Origin: Lachnospiraceae bacterium
GTDB taxonomy: Bacteria; Bacillota; Clostridia; Lachnospirales; Lachnospiraceae
NCBI GenBank assembly: GCA_021203465.1
Contig: JAJQBC010000062.1
Location: forward strand, 1 to 59,417
Length of the DNA stretch: 59,417 nt
Direction of reading: 5' to 3'
Below are positions 42,955-51,092 of the stretch, piece by piece. The notes under the pieces are model-generated. The model saw nothing but the letters and a program-made list of their open reading frames with translations. It was not told the DNA's origin and did not search any database. A program made the position numbers and the translations under genes. Each line of letters starts with the position of its first letter. Within the stretch, counting starts at the first letter, position 1.

Positions 42955-44061
42955 ATGCCTGACAGAACAATATACAGCATACGGAAAAACCGCTTTGAGA
43001 GCGGCTTTCATCCCGGATTTGTCTTAGAGAGTGACGGTACCTTACGTGGTTGCGGGAATGCGGCTTCCCATTGCCTCTGCCTGAAGGCGGTCGACAGCGG
43101 GAAAGGAGACTCCGAGTGGGGAAGGCTTACCCTGGATATCCGGCGCCCTGAGGACATGATCTGCTACGTGTATGTGGCGGCACTGAACCAGGACTCCTTT
43201 TACCGGGAGGGGCGTCCGACTAGGATCGAGGATTTCCTCTGCAATCCGCGGGAGACGAACAGCATCAAGAAGGAATTTTTCGGGAGAATCGAGGCGCTGC
43301 GCTTCGTGAACCGGACGGATATGCTGCTCTACAGCCTGAAGGGCAGGTACCTCTATCTGATGTTGGAGTTTGTCGGGGAGGGCAGCTGTGAGATCGGCGG
43401 CCTGCGCATCGACATGCAGGGCGACAATTTTATGAATACCTTCCCGGCGGTCTACCAGGAGCGGGACAGCTTCTTCCACCGCTGGCTCTCGATCTTCTCG
43501 AGCCTGTATAACGACTTTGACGAAGAGATCGACCGGCTTGCCGAACGGCTGGATCTCGACACCTGTCCCGTGGAGTACTTGAGCGTCTATGCTTTCTGGC
43601 TGGGCGTGGATGTGGGAAATGATTTCCTGGGCGAGGAGATCCTGCGTCCGCTGGTGAAGGAGGCCTACGCGCTGAACCGCATGAAGGGGACGAAGGCGGC
43701 GATCGAACGCGTGTCGGAGATCGTACTCGGCGAGAAGGTGCGCGTGTTGGAGCGCAATGTGATGGCGGACTATATCGAGCCGGAGCAGATGGCGGAATTT
43801 GAGCGGCTCTACGGAAACAGCGTCCACGACGTGACGATTCTGGTGAACGAGGCTCTGCCCGAACTCACGAAGACCCGGCTTCTGTTTCTTCTGAATCAGT
43901 TTAAGCCGGCGCGCGCGAGACTGCACGTCATCAGCGTGCAGCGGGAGGGAGTCCTCGACGATTACGCCTATCTTGATATGGACGTGCAGATTGCCGGGCA
44001 GAAGAAAGGAACGCTGGATGAAAAGCAGGTGCTGGACGGCGCCGTCCGGCTGGAAGAATAG
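42955..44061 (+). CDS. Phage tail protein I-like wedge protein
   Basis: 368 residues. The first approximately 165 form a beta-rich domain (LESDGTLRGCGNAASHCLCL, WGRLTLDIRRPEDMICYVYV); the second half carries the tail protein I / TIGR02242 features (FPAVYQERDSFFHRWLSIFS, DEEIDRLAERLDLDTCPVEY, LAFWLGVD-like YAFWLGVDVG, KGTKAAIERVSEIVLG). It completes the baseplate wedge, in the role taken by the gpI/Afp12 group. Last particle gene before the regulatory module, 29 bases ahead of the STAS gene. Confidence 0.87.
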   Translation: MPDRTIYSIRKNRFESGFHPGFVLESDGTLRGCGNAASHCLCLKAVDSGKGDSEWGRLTLDIRRPEDMICYVYVAALNQDSFYREGRPTRIEDFLCNPRETNSIKKEFFGRIEALRFVNRTDMLLYSLKGRYLYLMLEFVGEGSCEIGGLRIDMQGDNFMNTFPAVYQERDSFFHRWLSIFSSLYNDFDEEIDRLAERLDLDTCPVEYLSVYAFWLGVDVGNDFLGEEILRPLVKEAYALNRMKGTKAAIERVSEIVLGEKVRVLERNVMADYIEPEQMAEFERLYGNSVHDVTILVNEALPELTKTRLLFLLNQFKPARARLHVISVQREGVLDDYAYLDMDVQIAGQKKGTLDEKQVLDGAVRLEE

Positions 44062-44090
44062 ACAGAAGAGGAGCAGGAGGAACAAAACAG

Positions 44091-44399
44091 ATGACGATTA
44101 CAGAGACAAGACAGGCAGATGTGGTACAGTTGAGCGTGGAGGGCAGGGTGGACACCAACACCAGCCCACAGCTGCAAAAGAGTATTCTGCAGGCGTTTCA
44201 GAAAGGAAATCAGGTGGTGATCGACCTTCAGAAGGTGGACTATGTATCCAGCTCGGGTCTGCGTGCGCTGTTGATCGGACAGAAGACGGCGAATTCCAAG
44301 GGCGGCAGCATGAAGCTGATCAACGTGTGCAGCGGCGTCATGAAGGTGTTTGAAATGACAGGATTTTCCAAGATGCTGACCATAGAACTGATGTCATGA
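44091..44399 (+). CDS. STAS-domain anti-sigma factor antagonist
   Basis: 102 residues, SpoIIAA/RsbV type. VVQLSVEGRVDTNTSPQLQK, then VIDLQKVDYVSSSGLRALLI with the likely phosphorylated Ser54 in the SSSG loop (position of the DSSG serine). It normally binds an RsbW-type kinase when unphosphorylated. A matching kinase gene is at 45116, separated by an FtsE-like ATPase gene whose start overlaps this stop by four bases. Target sigma factor or other client unknown. Confidence 0.92.
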   Translation: MTITETRQADVVQLSVEGRVDTNTSPQLQKSILQAFQKGNQVVIDLQKVDYVSSSGLRALLIGQKTANSKGGSMKLINVCSGVMKVFEMTGFSKMLTIELMS

Positions 44400-45049
44400 T
44401 TCGCTTTGAGCATGTGGGAAAGCGTTATGATGACAGCCCCTCGGCGGTGTTTGCGGATTTTAACGAGGCGGTCCGTCCCGGCGAGTTCGTTCTGCTGACC
44501 GGGGAGAGCGGCGTGGGAAAAAGTACGCTGTTGCGCCTCATCCTGAAGGAGACGCCCCTGACGGGGGGACGGATCTTCGTAGCCGGGCAGGACATCGACA
44601 AAATCGGCGCGAGGGAGCTTCCGCTCTACCGCAGAAAGATCGGGGCGGTCTTTCAGGAGACGCCGCTGATCGCAGAGAAGACGGTCTATGAAAATGTAGA
44701 ACTGGCCAGACTGATCGCGGGAGGCAGGAAGAAGGACAATCGCGTGGCGCTCGCCTCGCTGTTCCGGCTGCTCGGCATCAGCCATCTGCACCGGAGCTAC
44801 CCCGCGCAGCTCTCCGGCGGGGAGCGGCAGAGGGTCTGCCTTGCGAGGGCGCTGGCGAATTATCCGTCGCTTCTGCTGGCCGACGAGCCCACGGGAAATC
44901 TCTCACCTGCAGAGTCGCGGGAGATCATGGGGCTCTTCAAGCTGATCCACCGGCAGGGGATCACGGTGCTGGCGGCCACCCATGACCGGGAGAACGCGGC
45001 GGGGCTGAAATACCGGGAGATTCATCTGGAGGCTCCGGATCAAGGCTGA
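44396..45049 (+). CDS. FtsE-like ABC ATPase, without permease partner
   Basis: 217 residues, the length of FtsE. MIRFEHVGKRYDDSPSAVFA opens the domain; Walker A GESGVGKST, the Q-loop AVFQETPLI, the signature LSGGERQR and Walker B LLLADEPTG are intact, and the ending TVLAATHDRENAAGLKYREI is normal. FtsE works with FtsX to activate cell-wall hydrolases, but no FtsX or other permease gene is in the window after this point. It might act with the chromosomal FtsX, for example to open the wall or trigger lysis (inference). Its start overlaps the STAS stop. Confidence 0.9.
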   Translation: MIRFEHVGKRYDDSPSAVFADFNEAVRPGEFVLLTGESGVGKSTLLRLILKETPLTGGRIFVAGQDIDKIGARELPLYRRKIGAVFQETPLIAEKTVYENVELARLIAGGRKKDNRVALASLFRLLGISHLHRSYPAQLSGGERQRVCLARALANYPSLLLADEPTGNLSPAESREIMGLFKLIHRQGITVLAATHDRENAAGLKYREIHLEAPDQG

Positions 45050-45115
45050 GCAGAGGGGAGGAGTTTCCCATAATAGATACGGGCATGCCGGATCAGTAGA
45101 AGAAGGGAGAATGAT

Positions 45116-45550
45116 ATGGAAAGGATGGTAGACCTGAAGCTTCAGGCCACGAACGACAACCTGTATACGGTGCTGGATGCCATAGAGGCGCATCTGACGA
45201 AGTGTGGCTGCCCGGCATCCGTGCAGACAGAGATTCTGATAGCGGTGGAGGAACTCTATATCAACATCGCCAGCTATGCCTATGGAGATAAAAAAGGCGA
45301 GGCGGCCGTGCAGATGGATGTTATTGGCGATCCGGGGCGCTGCAGGGTAACGCTGGTGGACCACGGTATGCCCTATAATCCTCTGGAGAAGGACGATCCT
45401 GACATCACGCTCTCCGCGGAGGAGCGGGGCATCGGCGGCCTTGGTATCTACATGGTAAAGCAGACGATGGACAGTGTCGAGTACCGCTATGAGAACGGCT
45501 GCAATATCCTGACGATCGAGAAGAACATCGAATCGGAGGAAGAGATATGA
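45116..45550 (+). CDS. RsbW/SpoIIAB-like anti-sigma serine kinase
   Basis: 144 residues, HATPase_c fold. N-box EILIAVEELYINIASYAYGD, G1 box VDHGMPYNPLEKDDPD and G2 RGIGGLGIYMVKQ are intact, so it should bind ATP. These kinases phosphorylate a STAS protein and sequester a sigma factor or similar partner. The cognate STAS is at 44091. A 66-base gap precedes it with a GAAGGGAG ribosome site. Its stop overlaps the start of a small gene by four bases. Confidence 0.9.
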   Translation: MERMVDLKLQATNDNLYTVLDAIEAHLTKCGCPASVQTEILIAVEELYINIASYAYGDKKGEAAVQMDVIGDPGRCRVTLVDHGMPYNPLEKDDPDITLSAEERGIGGLGIYMVKQTMDSVEYRYENGCNILTIEKNIESEEEI

Positions 45551-45768
45551 GAGTAACGGACCGGTTGATTGAGGACGCGAAAAAGCGTGCGAGGCAGCCT
45601 GAGCCGGAGGATGAGGAGATGGACGAGTACATGGAGCGTGCCTACAGGCCGTATCTCAATGAGACGTGCAGCGTATTCGACCGGGGCGGTCCCGGGGGCA
45701 TCGACACGGCGAGGAGTGTATTTGACCGGACGGCGGTCTTTCACACGAAGGGCAAAGAGGTGAGATAG
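45547..45768 (+). CDS. Small charged protein with two SVFDR motifs
   Basis: 73 residues, unknown family. MRVTDRLIEDAKKRARQPEP and an acidic segment lead to a C-terminal part with two copies of SVFDR (in ETCSVFDRGGPGG and TARSVFDRTAVFH) 17 residues apart. It is coupled to the kinase gene by an ATGA overlap and stops one base before the AAA+ gene. Such repeated short motifs suit a peptide-like adaptor or a partner recognised by the kinase or the ATPases (inference). Confidence 0.7.
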   Translation: MRVTDRLIEDAKKRARQPEPEDEEMDEYMERAYRPYLNETCSVFDRGGPGGIDTARSVFDRTAVFHTKGKEVR

Positions 45769-45769
45769 G

Positions 45770-48079
45770 ATGGCTACAGGAACGATGTACAGTGAAGCAG
45801 ATCAGGCGCAGCCGTTTGAAAGCTATGAAGAATACATGGAGTATCTGTTTGGCTGTGTCAACGAGGCAATGGACCGCTACCTGACGCGGCTCAAGCAGGT
45901 TTACGCGACAGGGCAGGGCGGCTATAAAAACGTCCTCTACCCGGATCTCGAAATCGCACACGATACCTGCCGCGACAAGCTGAACCAGTTCATGCACCGG
46001 CAGACGGAGGCGCAGCCGGAAAATACGGAGGAATCCGATGAGCAGGAATGGGAGGCGGACGATCCGGATCTGCTTGACCTTTTTTCAGACTTTGCGGAGA
46101 GCAGCGGCAGCGCCGCGGCGCTTCAGGAGGAAGAGGAGCCGATCGAAGAGATGATCTCCTACATAAACGCGCGGGCAAAGCTTTCGCTCGAGGCGGGGAT
46201 TTCCCTGCCCTTCCACGATATCTGCAGCCGCCTGGAGTTTGAAAATTTCACAATCTTCTGTCTGGCGGCGAGTATTCTCTCCTCGACGCAGACCGACTAT
46301 GCGGGTGTCTTCCAGGTGATCAATGAGAACGGCAGCCTCTCCGTGCCGACGATCGAGTCCGCGGCGAAGCTCTACTACGGGGAACACTTCTCGATCACCG
46401 GGGCCTACGGCGACATGTCGGTCTGTCTGGAGCAGTTGCTGCCTCTTCTGGACCTGCACGTGCAGGACAGCATGCCTTTCTCGACCGTCGTCTCGCCGGA
46501 CAAGCGGGTGATCGACTTCCTCTTTGGAAAGCATCCCCTGCGCCTGGATGAGAATTATGTCCGCTTTTTCCAGATGCTCACCGGGGATGAGGAGCTTGAC
46601 CCTATCATGGCGAACGAGGGCGTGCTCGAGGCCATGGAGATCTCCTATGGCGAGGGCGTGCGCATCTTCTCTTACTACGGGGATGAGGGCAGCGGCAGAA
46701 AATTTTTCATCAAGCACTTCTGCGCGCGGCACGGCCTGCGGGCGGTCTCGATCAACTGCAAGAAGCTCTTCGACTATGATTTCTCCTTTGTGGACAAGGC
46801 GCTCTGGGCGGTCACGCGCGAGTGCGTCCTGATCGGTGCCTGCTGCTGCCTCGACGACCTGAGCTACCGCGAGGACGAGAAGGAGAAATTCTTCGGCTAC
46901 ATGGACCTGGCCTTCTTGAAGCTCACGCGGCATGGCCTTCTGGTCTTCGCCCTGAGTAAGGAGAAGCTCTCCATGAAGGACATGACGAAGGAGGAGTACA
47001 CGGAGCTCGAGCTTCCGACGCCCTCTAACCAGGAGCGCGAGGACTGCTGGAACTATTACGCGAAGGGCTACGCGCTCGCCGACGATGTGGAGCTCTCCGA
47101 GATGGCGACCAAGTTCCTCTTCACGCCGGGGAAGATCCGCTCCGCGCTCCACCAGGCGAGAAGCTTCGCCACCATGGACAAGGACATCCAGATTCCCCGG
47201 GCAACGCTCTTCCGCGGCTGCAACAACCAGATGAGCTCGGAGCTGACGCAGAAGGCGACGAAGGTCAAGGCAAATTTCGGCTTCGAGGATATCGTCATGA
47301 ACCACGACCAGCGGGAGACGCTCGAGCACGCCATCGACCAGATGACCTTTCGCAAGCAGGTCTACGACAACTGGCATTATACGAAGAAATACCCCTACGG
47401 GCGCGGTCTTTCGATCCTGCTCTTCGGCGCACCCGGCACCGGAAAATCCATGTGCGCCCAGGTCATCGCCCACGAGCTGAACCTGGAACTCTACCGCGTG
47501 GATCTGTCCAAGGTCATCGATAAGTACGTCGGCGAGACCGAGAAGTCGATCTCAATGATCTTCCGCGAGGCAAAGAAGTGCAACGTCGTCCTTTTCTTCG
47601 ACGAGTGCGACACCCTCTTCGCCAAGCGCTCCGACGACGGCGGCAGCAACCAGGCCTCGAACAACAATAAGACGGCTCTTCTGCTGCAGGAGGTGGAGGC
47701 CTACGACGGCGTCTCCGTGCTGGCGACGAACTACAAGCACAACATTGACCCGGCCTTCTTCCGGCGTATGAAATACATCGTGGAGTTCCAGTTCCCGGAC
47801 GCGGACACGCGCGAGATGCTCTGGAGGACCACGATCCCGAAGGACACGCCGCTCGGCGAGGACGTGGATATCCGCTTTCTGGCGGAGAAGTTCGAGTTCG
47901 TCGGCGGCAACATCAAGAACTGTATCCTCAACGCGGCCTTTCTGGCAGCCGCGGACGGGGATGGGAAGGAAGTCTGTATGAAGCATTATCTGCAGGCGAT
48001 CCGCTATGAGTTCGTGAAGACAGGCAAGGTTTTCACCAGGTCCGATTTTGAGCCCTATGCCTCGCTGATCGGACTGTAA
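45770..48079 (+). CDS. Tandem AAA+ ATPase 1 (Afp15-like)
   Basis: 769 residues. A variable N-terminal region (about 1-280) contains an acidic linker. A first, degenerate AAA module follows (GDEGSGRK in place of a P-loop; CCLDDL for Walker B), then an intact module with GAPGTGKS at residues 553-560, Walker B VVLFFDECDTLF near 606-617, sensor VLATNYKHNIDPAFFRR and a C-terminal lid. AAA+ ATPases of this kind (Afp15/Pvc15) are universal in eCIS loci and act in assembly or cargo loading rather than ClpV-style disassembly. A second copy follows. Confidence 0.9.
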   Translation: MATGTMYSEADQAQPFESYEEYMEYLFGCVNEAMDRYLTRLKQVYATGQGGYKNVLYPDLEIAHDTCRDKLNQFMHRQTEAQPENTEESDEQEWEADDPDLLDLFSDFAESSGSAAALQEEEEPIEEMISYINARAKLSLEAGISLPFHDICSRLEFENFTIFCLAASILSSTQTDYAGVFQVINENGSLSVPTIESAAKLYYGEHFSITGAYGDMSVCLEQLLPLLDLHVQDSMPFSTVVSPDKRVIDFLFGKHPLRLDENYVRFFQMLTGDEELDPIMANEGVLEAMEISYGEGVRIFSYYGDEGSGRKFFIKHFCARHGLRAVSINCKKLFDYDFSFVDKALWAVTRECVLIGACCCLDDLSYREDEKEKFFGYMDLAFLKLTRHGLLVFALSKEKLSMKDMTKEEYTELELPTPSNQEREDCWNYYAKGYALADDVELSEMATKFLFTPGKIRSALHQARSFATMDKDIQIPRATLFRGCNNQMSSELTQKATKVKANFGFEDIVMNHDQRETLEHAIDQMTFRKQVYDNWHYTKKYPYGRGLSILLFGAPGTGKSMCAQVIAHELNLELYRVDLSKVIDKYVGETEKSISMIFREAKKCNVVLFFDECDTLFAKRSDDGGSNQASNNNKTALLLQEVEAYDGVSVLATNYKHNIDPAFFRRMKYIVEFQFPDADTREMLWRTTIPKDTPLGEDVDIRFLAEKFEFVGGNIKNCILNAAFLAAADGDGKEVCMKHYLQAIRYEFVKTGKVFTRSDFEPYASLIGL

Positions 48080-48105
48080 AGGATACGAAAGGGAAGGCGT
48101 AAGAT

Positions 48106-50247
48106 ATGGACGCGCAGGAGTGGAGAGAAGCATATTTCCCGGGACTTAGCGGGGAAGCCTTCGGGGACGCGAAGGACGAGTGGCGGCAGTGGAACCGCTT
48201 CTTTGACATGCTCTGCGTGTTTCCCGCCATGGAGCAGGCTCCGCCGCGCGGCGAAGTGCGGGAGATCTTTGACACACTGTTTCAGAAGGAGCAGCGCGCG
48301 GAGGAGGCGGGGCGGAAGCTGCCGCTGCGCCATTTCCTGCATCCGGAGCGGATGACGCCGGTGGAGATGATCGCCTTCCTCGCAGCGGCAGGCGCGGAGC
48401 GGGACAGGAAGTATGAGAGCCTGTTCGCCTCCCTGCAAAAAGAGGGGGAGGTCCGCCCCACGGCCGGTCTGGTTCACAGGCTGTGTGATTTCTTCCTCGG
48501 GGAGGAGGAGAACGATCCGGCGATCCTGCTGCGGGAGGAGTCCTTCTTTTCCCGCTATGTGGCGGAGCGCGCGGGAGCAGGAAGGGGCGTTTTCTGTCTC
48601 TCACAGCCGATTACGCTCTGCAAAGAAGCCCTGCTGGCCATGTCAGGGGCGTCGATCCCGGCGGGGGAGGCGGAGCCCTTCCTGGAAATCGTGGAAACGG
48701 GAGAGCCTCTGCCGGAGTATCTCTGCCATGAGGCCGAGTTCCAGGTGCTGACGGATCTCTATGTGGGACTTTCCATGCCGGGAGAGCAGGGCGTCATCGA
48801 GCTGGTGGGGACTCGCGGGACGGGACGCCGCTTCCTGGCGCGCAGACTGGGAAGCCTGGGCGGTCTGGACGTCGTCTGTCTGCGCACGCGCGAGCTTCTG
48901 TCGCTCCCGCTGAGGGAAGTGGAGAAAATTCTGAACCGCGCCGCCCGGAAACAGATCTATGAAGGGGCGCTGATTTATCTTGCGGACGCCGATCTTCCGG
49001 AAGGAGGGGAGGCGGCCTTCCAGAGGATGCTCTCCTTCCTGCAGGCAAGAGTGAAGATTCTGCTCGCGGGAACGGAGACGCCCTGGCCGGACGAGCTGCG
49101 GATACGGGGCGCGCACAGCGTGCTGCCGGTCAGCTATCCCTCCTACCAGGAGCAGAAGCAGTTCTGGCAGGCATTCGCTGCGCAGCAGGAGCTCTCCTTC
49201 GGGAAGGACGTCGATCTTGACGAGCTGGTGTCCAAGTATGACATGACCCCGGGTCGCATCCGCTCTGTGGTCACGGGTAGCGCCCTGCGCGCGGGAGCGG
49301 GGGAGGATGGGACGGTTGTCCCCCGGGCGCTCCTGGAGGAACAGATCCGCTACAGCTGCGCCGCGAGCTTCGGGGAGCTGGCGACCCGGCTTGAGAGTCC
49401 TTTCACCTGGGAGGATCTGCAGCTCTCCGACGAGAGCAGGCGGCTCCTGCAGGAGGCCTGCGACCGCATCCGCTACCGGAGTAAGGTGCATGTGGATTTC
49501 GGCTTTGGGAAGAAGCTTCCCTATGGCAAGGGTACTTCCATCGTGCTCTACGGTCCTCCCGGCACGGGCAAGACCATGGCGGCGCAGGTGATGGCGAACG
49601 AGCTGGGTCTTGATCTCTACCGCATCGATCTGTCCCAGGTCGGGAGCAAGTACATCGGGGAGACGGAGAAAAATCTGGGCGCGATCTTCGCGGCGGCAAG
49701 GTTTTCCAATTCCATCCTGTTTTTTGACGAGGCGGACGCGCTCTTTACCAAAAGGACAGACGTGACTAATTCCAACGACCGCTTCGCCAACTCCCAGACG
49801 GCCTATCTTCTGCAGAAAATCGAGGAGTATTCCGGCATGTCGATCCTGGCGACGAATGTGATGCAGAATTTTGACGCGGCCTTCAAACGAAGGATGACCT
49901 ATATGATACCAATCGAGAAGCCGGACGAGGCGGCGAGGCTCTCGCTCTGGGAAAAGGCTTTCCCCAAAGAGACGCCGCTGGAAGAGGACGTGGATTTCCG
50001 GATCTACGCGAAGGTGGCGGATCTCACCGGCAGCTCCATAAAATCCGCCGCGCTCACGGCGGCCTACCGGGCCGCGGCGGAGCAGCGCAGCATTACGAAC
50101 GACGATCTCGTCCGGGCTGTGGAGATGGAGTACCGGCGGACCGGAAGGACGGGGATCGGCAATGAACTCTACGGCGCGCTCTACGCGCGGAACGCAGGGG
50201 CGCAGATGAGCCGCGTTTCCCAGGAGCAGACGGGAGGCGCGACATGA
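48106..50247 (+). CDS. Tandem AAA+ ATPase 2 (paralogue of the preceding gene)
   Basis: 713 residues with the same plan: an N-terminal helical region (about 1-225), a degenerate AAA (GTRGTGRR; IYLADADL) and an intact AAA with GPPGTGKT at residues 483-490, Walker B ILFFDEADALF near 537-548, sensor ILATNVMQNFDAAFKRR. Its N-terminal region is diverged from that of the first copy, so the two may recognise different clients; this one is coupled by a four-base overlap to a GNAT-like gene of the cargo region. Role in particle loading is inferred. Confidence 0.9.
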   Translation: MDAQEWREAYFPGLSGEAFGDAKDEWRQWNRFFDMLCVFPAMEQAPPRGEVREIFDTLFQKEQRAEEAGRKLPLRHFLHPERMTPVEMIAFLAAAGAERDRKYESLFASLQKEGEVRPTAGLVHRLCDFFLGEEENDPAILLREESFFSRYVAERAGAGRGVFCLSQPITLCKEALLAMSGASIPAGEAEPFLEIVETGEPLPEYLCHEAEFQVLTDLYVGLSMPGEQGVIELVGTRGTGRRFLARRLGSLGGLDVVCLRTRELLSLPLREVEKILNRAARKQIYEGALIYLADADLPEGGEAAFQRMLSFLQARVKILLAGTETPWPDELRIRGAHSVLPVSYPSYQEQKQFWQAFAAQQELSFGKDVDLDELVSKYDMTPGRIRSVVTGSALRAGAGEDGTVVPRALLEEQIRYSCAASFGELATRLESPFTWEDLQLSDESRRLLQEACDRIRYRSKVHVDFGFGKKLPYGKGTSIVLYGPPGTGKTMAAQVMANELGLDLYRIDLSQVGSKYIGETEKNLGAIFAAARFSNSILFFDEADALFTKRTDVTNSNDRFANSQTAYLLQKIEEYSGMSILATNVMQNFDAAFKRRMTYMIPIEKPDEAARLSLWEKAFPKETPLEEDVDFRIYAKVADLTGSSIKSAALTAAYRAAAEQRSITNDDLVRAVEMEYRRTGRTGIGNELYGALYARNAGAQMSRVSQEQTGGAT

Positions 50248-51092
50248 AGATCGGAGTGCTGCCGCCCGGCGATCCGGGAGTTTTCCGGTCGCTGCTTTTG
50301 GAGGAGGCGGCACGTGCCCTTACAGCGGGAGTACCGCTCACGGCGCTCGCGGCGACGGAGGGCGATGTGGCGGTCGGGGCGCTGGCGGGATATCTGGAGG
50401 ACGACTGGTTCCGTATTCAGTCTCTCTACGTCGCCCCGCAGTACCGGCGCGGAGGCGCCGGGCGCCAGCTCCTCACGGCGCTGGAGACGGTCCTGCCGGA
50501 TCGCTGCGCGGGACTTGTGGTCCGCTTTACCGTCACTCAGGAGGAGCATGAGGAGCTCTGCGCGTTCCTTACCGCCATGGGTTTCGCGGACGAGACGGAG
50601 GGCGAACAGAATCTTTATATGACCACGTTATCCCGGCTGGCGGAGCTTCCCTTCTTCGGGAAGGGGAGGTCCGACGCAAGGCTCCGGAGCTTTGCGACGC
50701 TGGACGCCCTTACCCTCCGCATCGTCAGCCGCAGAGCCATGCTGGACGGCGCGCCGCTGCCGGAGGGAGGACTGGCCTCTCCCGGTGTGGAGCGGGATAT
50801 CAGCACCGCCCTTGTGCGGAACGGGACGCTCCTGGCCTACGCGGTCTTCGACCGCTCCTGCCTTCACCGGCTCACGCTGGCGGCTCTCTTCGAGGAGGAA
50901 GGCTCCGGGGACATTCCTCTTTTATTGCGGGAATCCTTTGTGCGGGCGAGAGAGCTGTATCCACCGGAGGAGGAGATCGTGTTTCAGGCGATAGATGATA
51001 ATGTTTTAAAACTGATCCGGGAGTTTGTGCCGGAGGCGAAGATCGTCTCCCGGGCATACAGGAAAGGAGAGGAAAGACATGGGACTATTTGA
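50244..51092 (+). CDS. GNAT-like acetyltransferase, cargo-region copy 1
   Basis: 282 residues. MKIGVLPPGDPGVFRSLLLE opens a GNAT fold with the acetyl-CoA loop in LYVAPQYRRGGAGRQLLTAL (R-x-x-G-x-G type) and a C-terminal second domain (about 150-280) that looks like a diverged GNAT repeat (RNGTLLAYAVFDRSCLHRLT). Two paralogues occur at 53259 and 54231. It overlaps AAA+ gene 2 by four bases and the large protein gene at 51079 by 14 bases. Substrate unknown; modification or chaperoning of the adjacent large protein is inferred. Confidence 0.82.
   Translation: MKIGVLPPGDPGVFRSLLLEEAARALTAGVPLTALAATEGDVAVGALAGYLEDDWFRIQSLYVAPQYRRGGAGRQLLTALETVLPDRCAGLVVRFTVTQEEHEELCAFLTAMGFADETEGEQNLYMTTLSRLAELPFFGKGRSDARLRSFATLDALTLRIVSRRAMLDGAPLPEGGLASPGVERDISTALVRNGTLLAYAVFDRSCLHRLTLAALFEEEGSGDIPLLLRESFVRARELYPPEEEIVFQAIDDNVLKLIREFVPEAKIVSRAYRKGEERHGTI

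Noticed and set aside
25249..44061. Prophage remnant as an explanation of the tail genes
   Set aside because: There is no capsid, portal, terminase, lysis or integrase gene, while DUF4255, DUF4280, DUF6760 and AAA+ genes point to eCIS.
25249..50247. Type VI secretion system
   Set aside because: No TssJ, TssL, TssM or ClpV-like gene; the sheath is a single phage-type protein and the cap and adaptor proteins are eCIS families.
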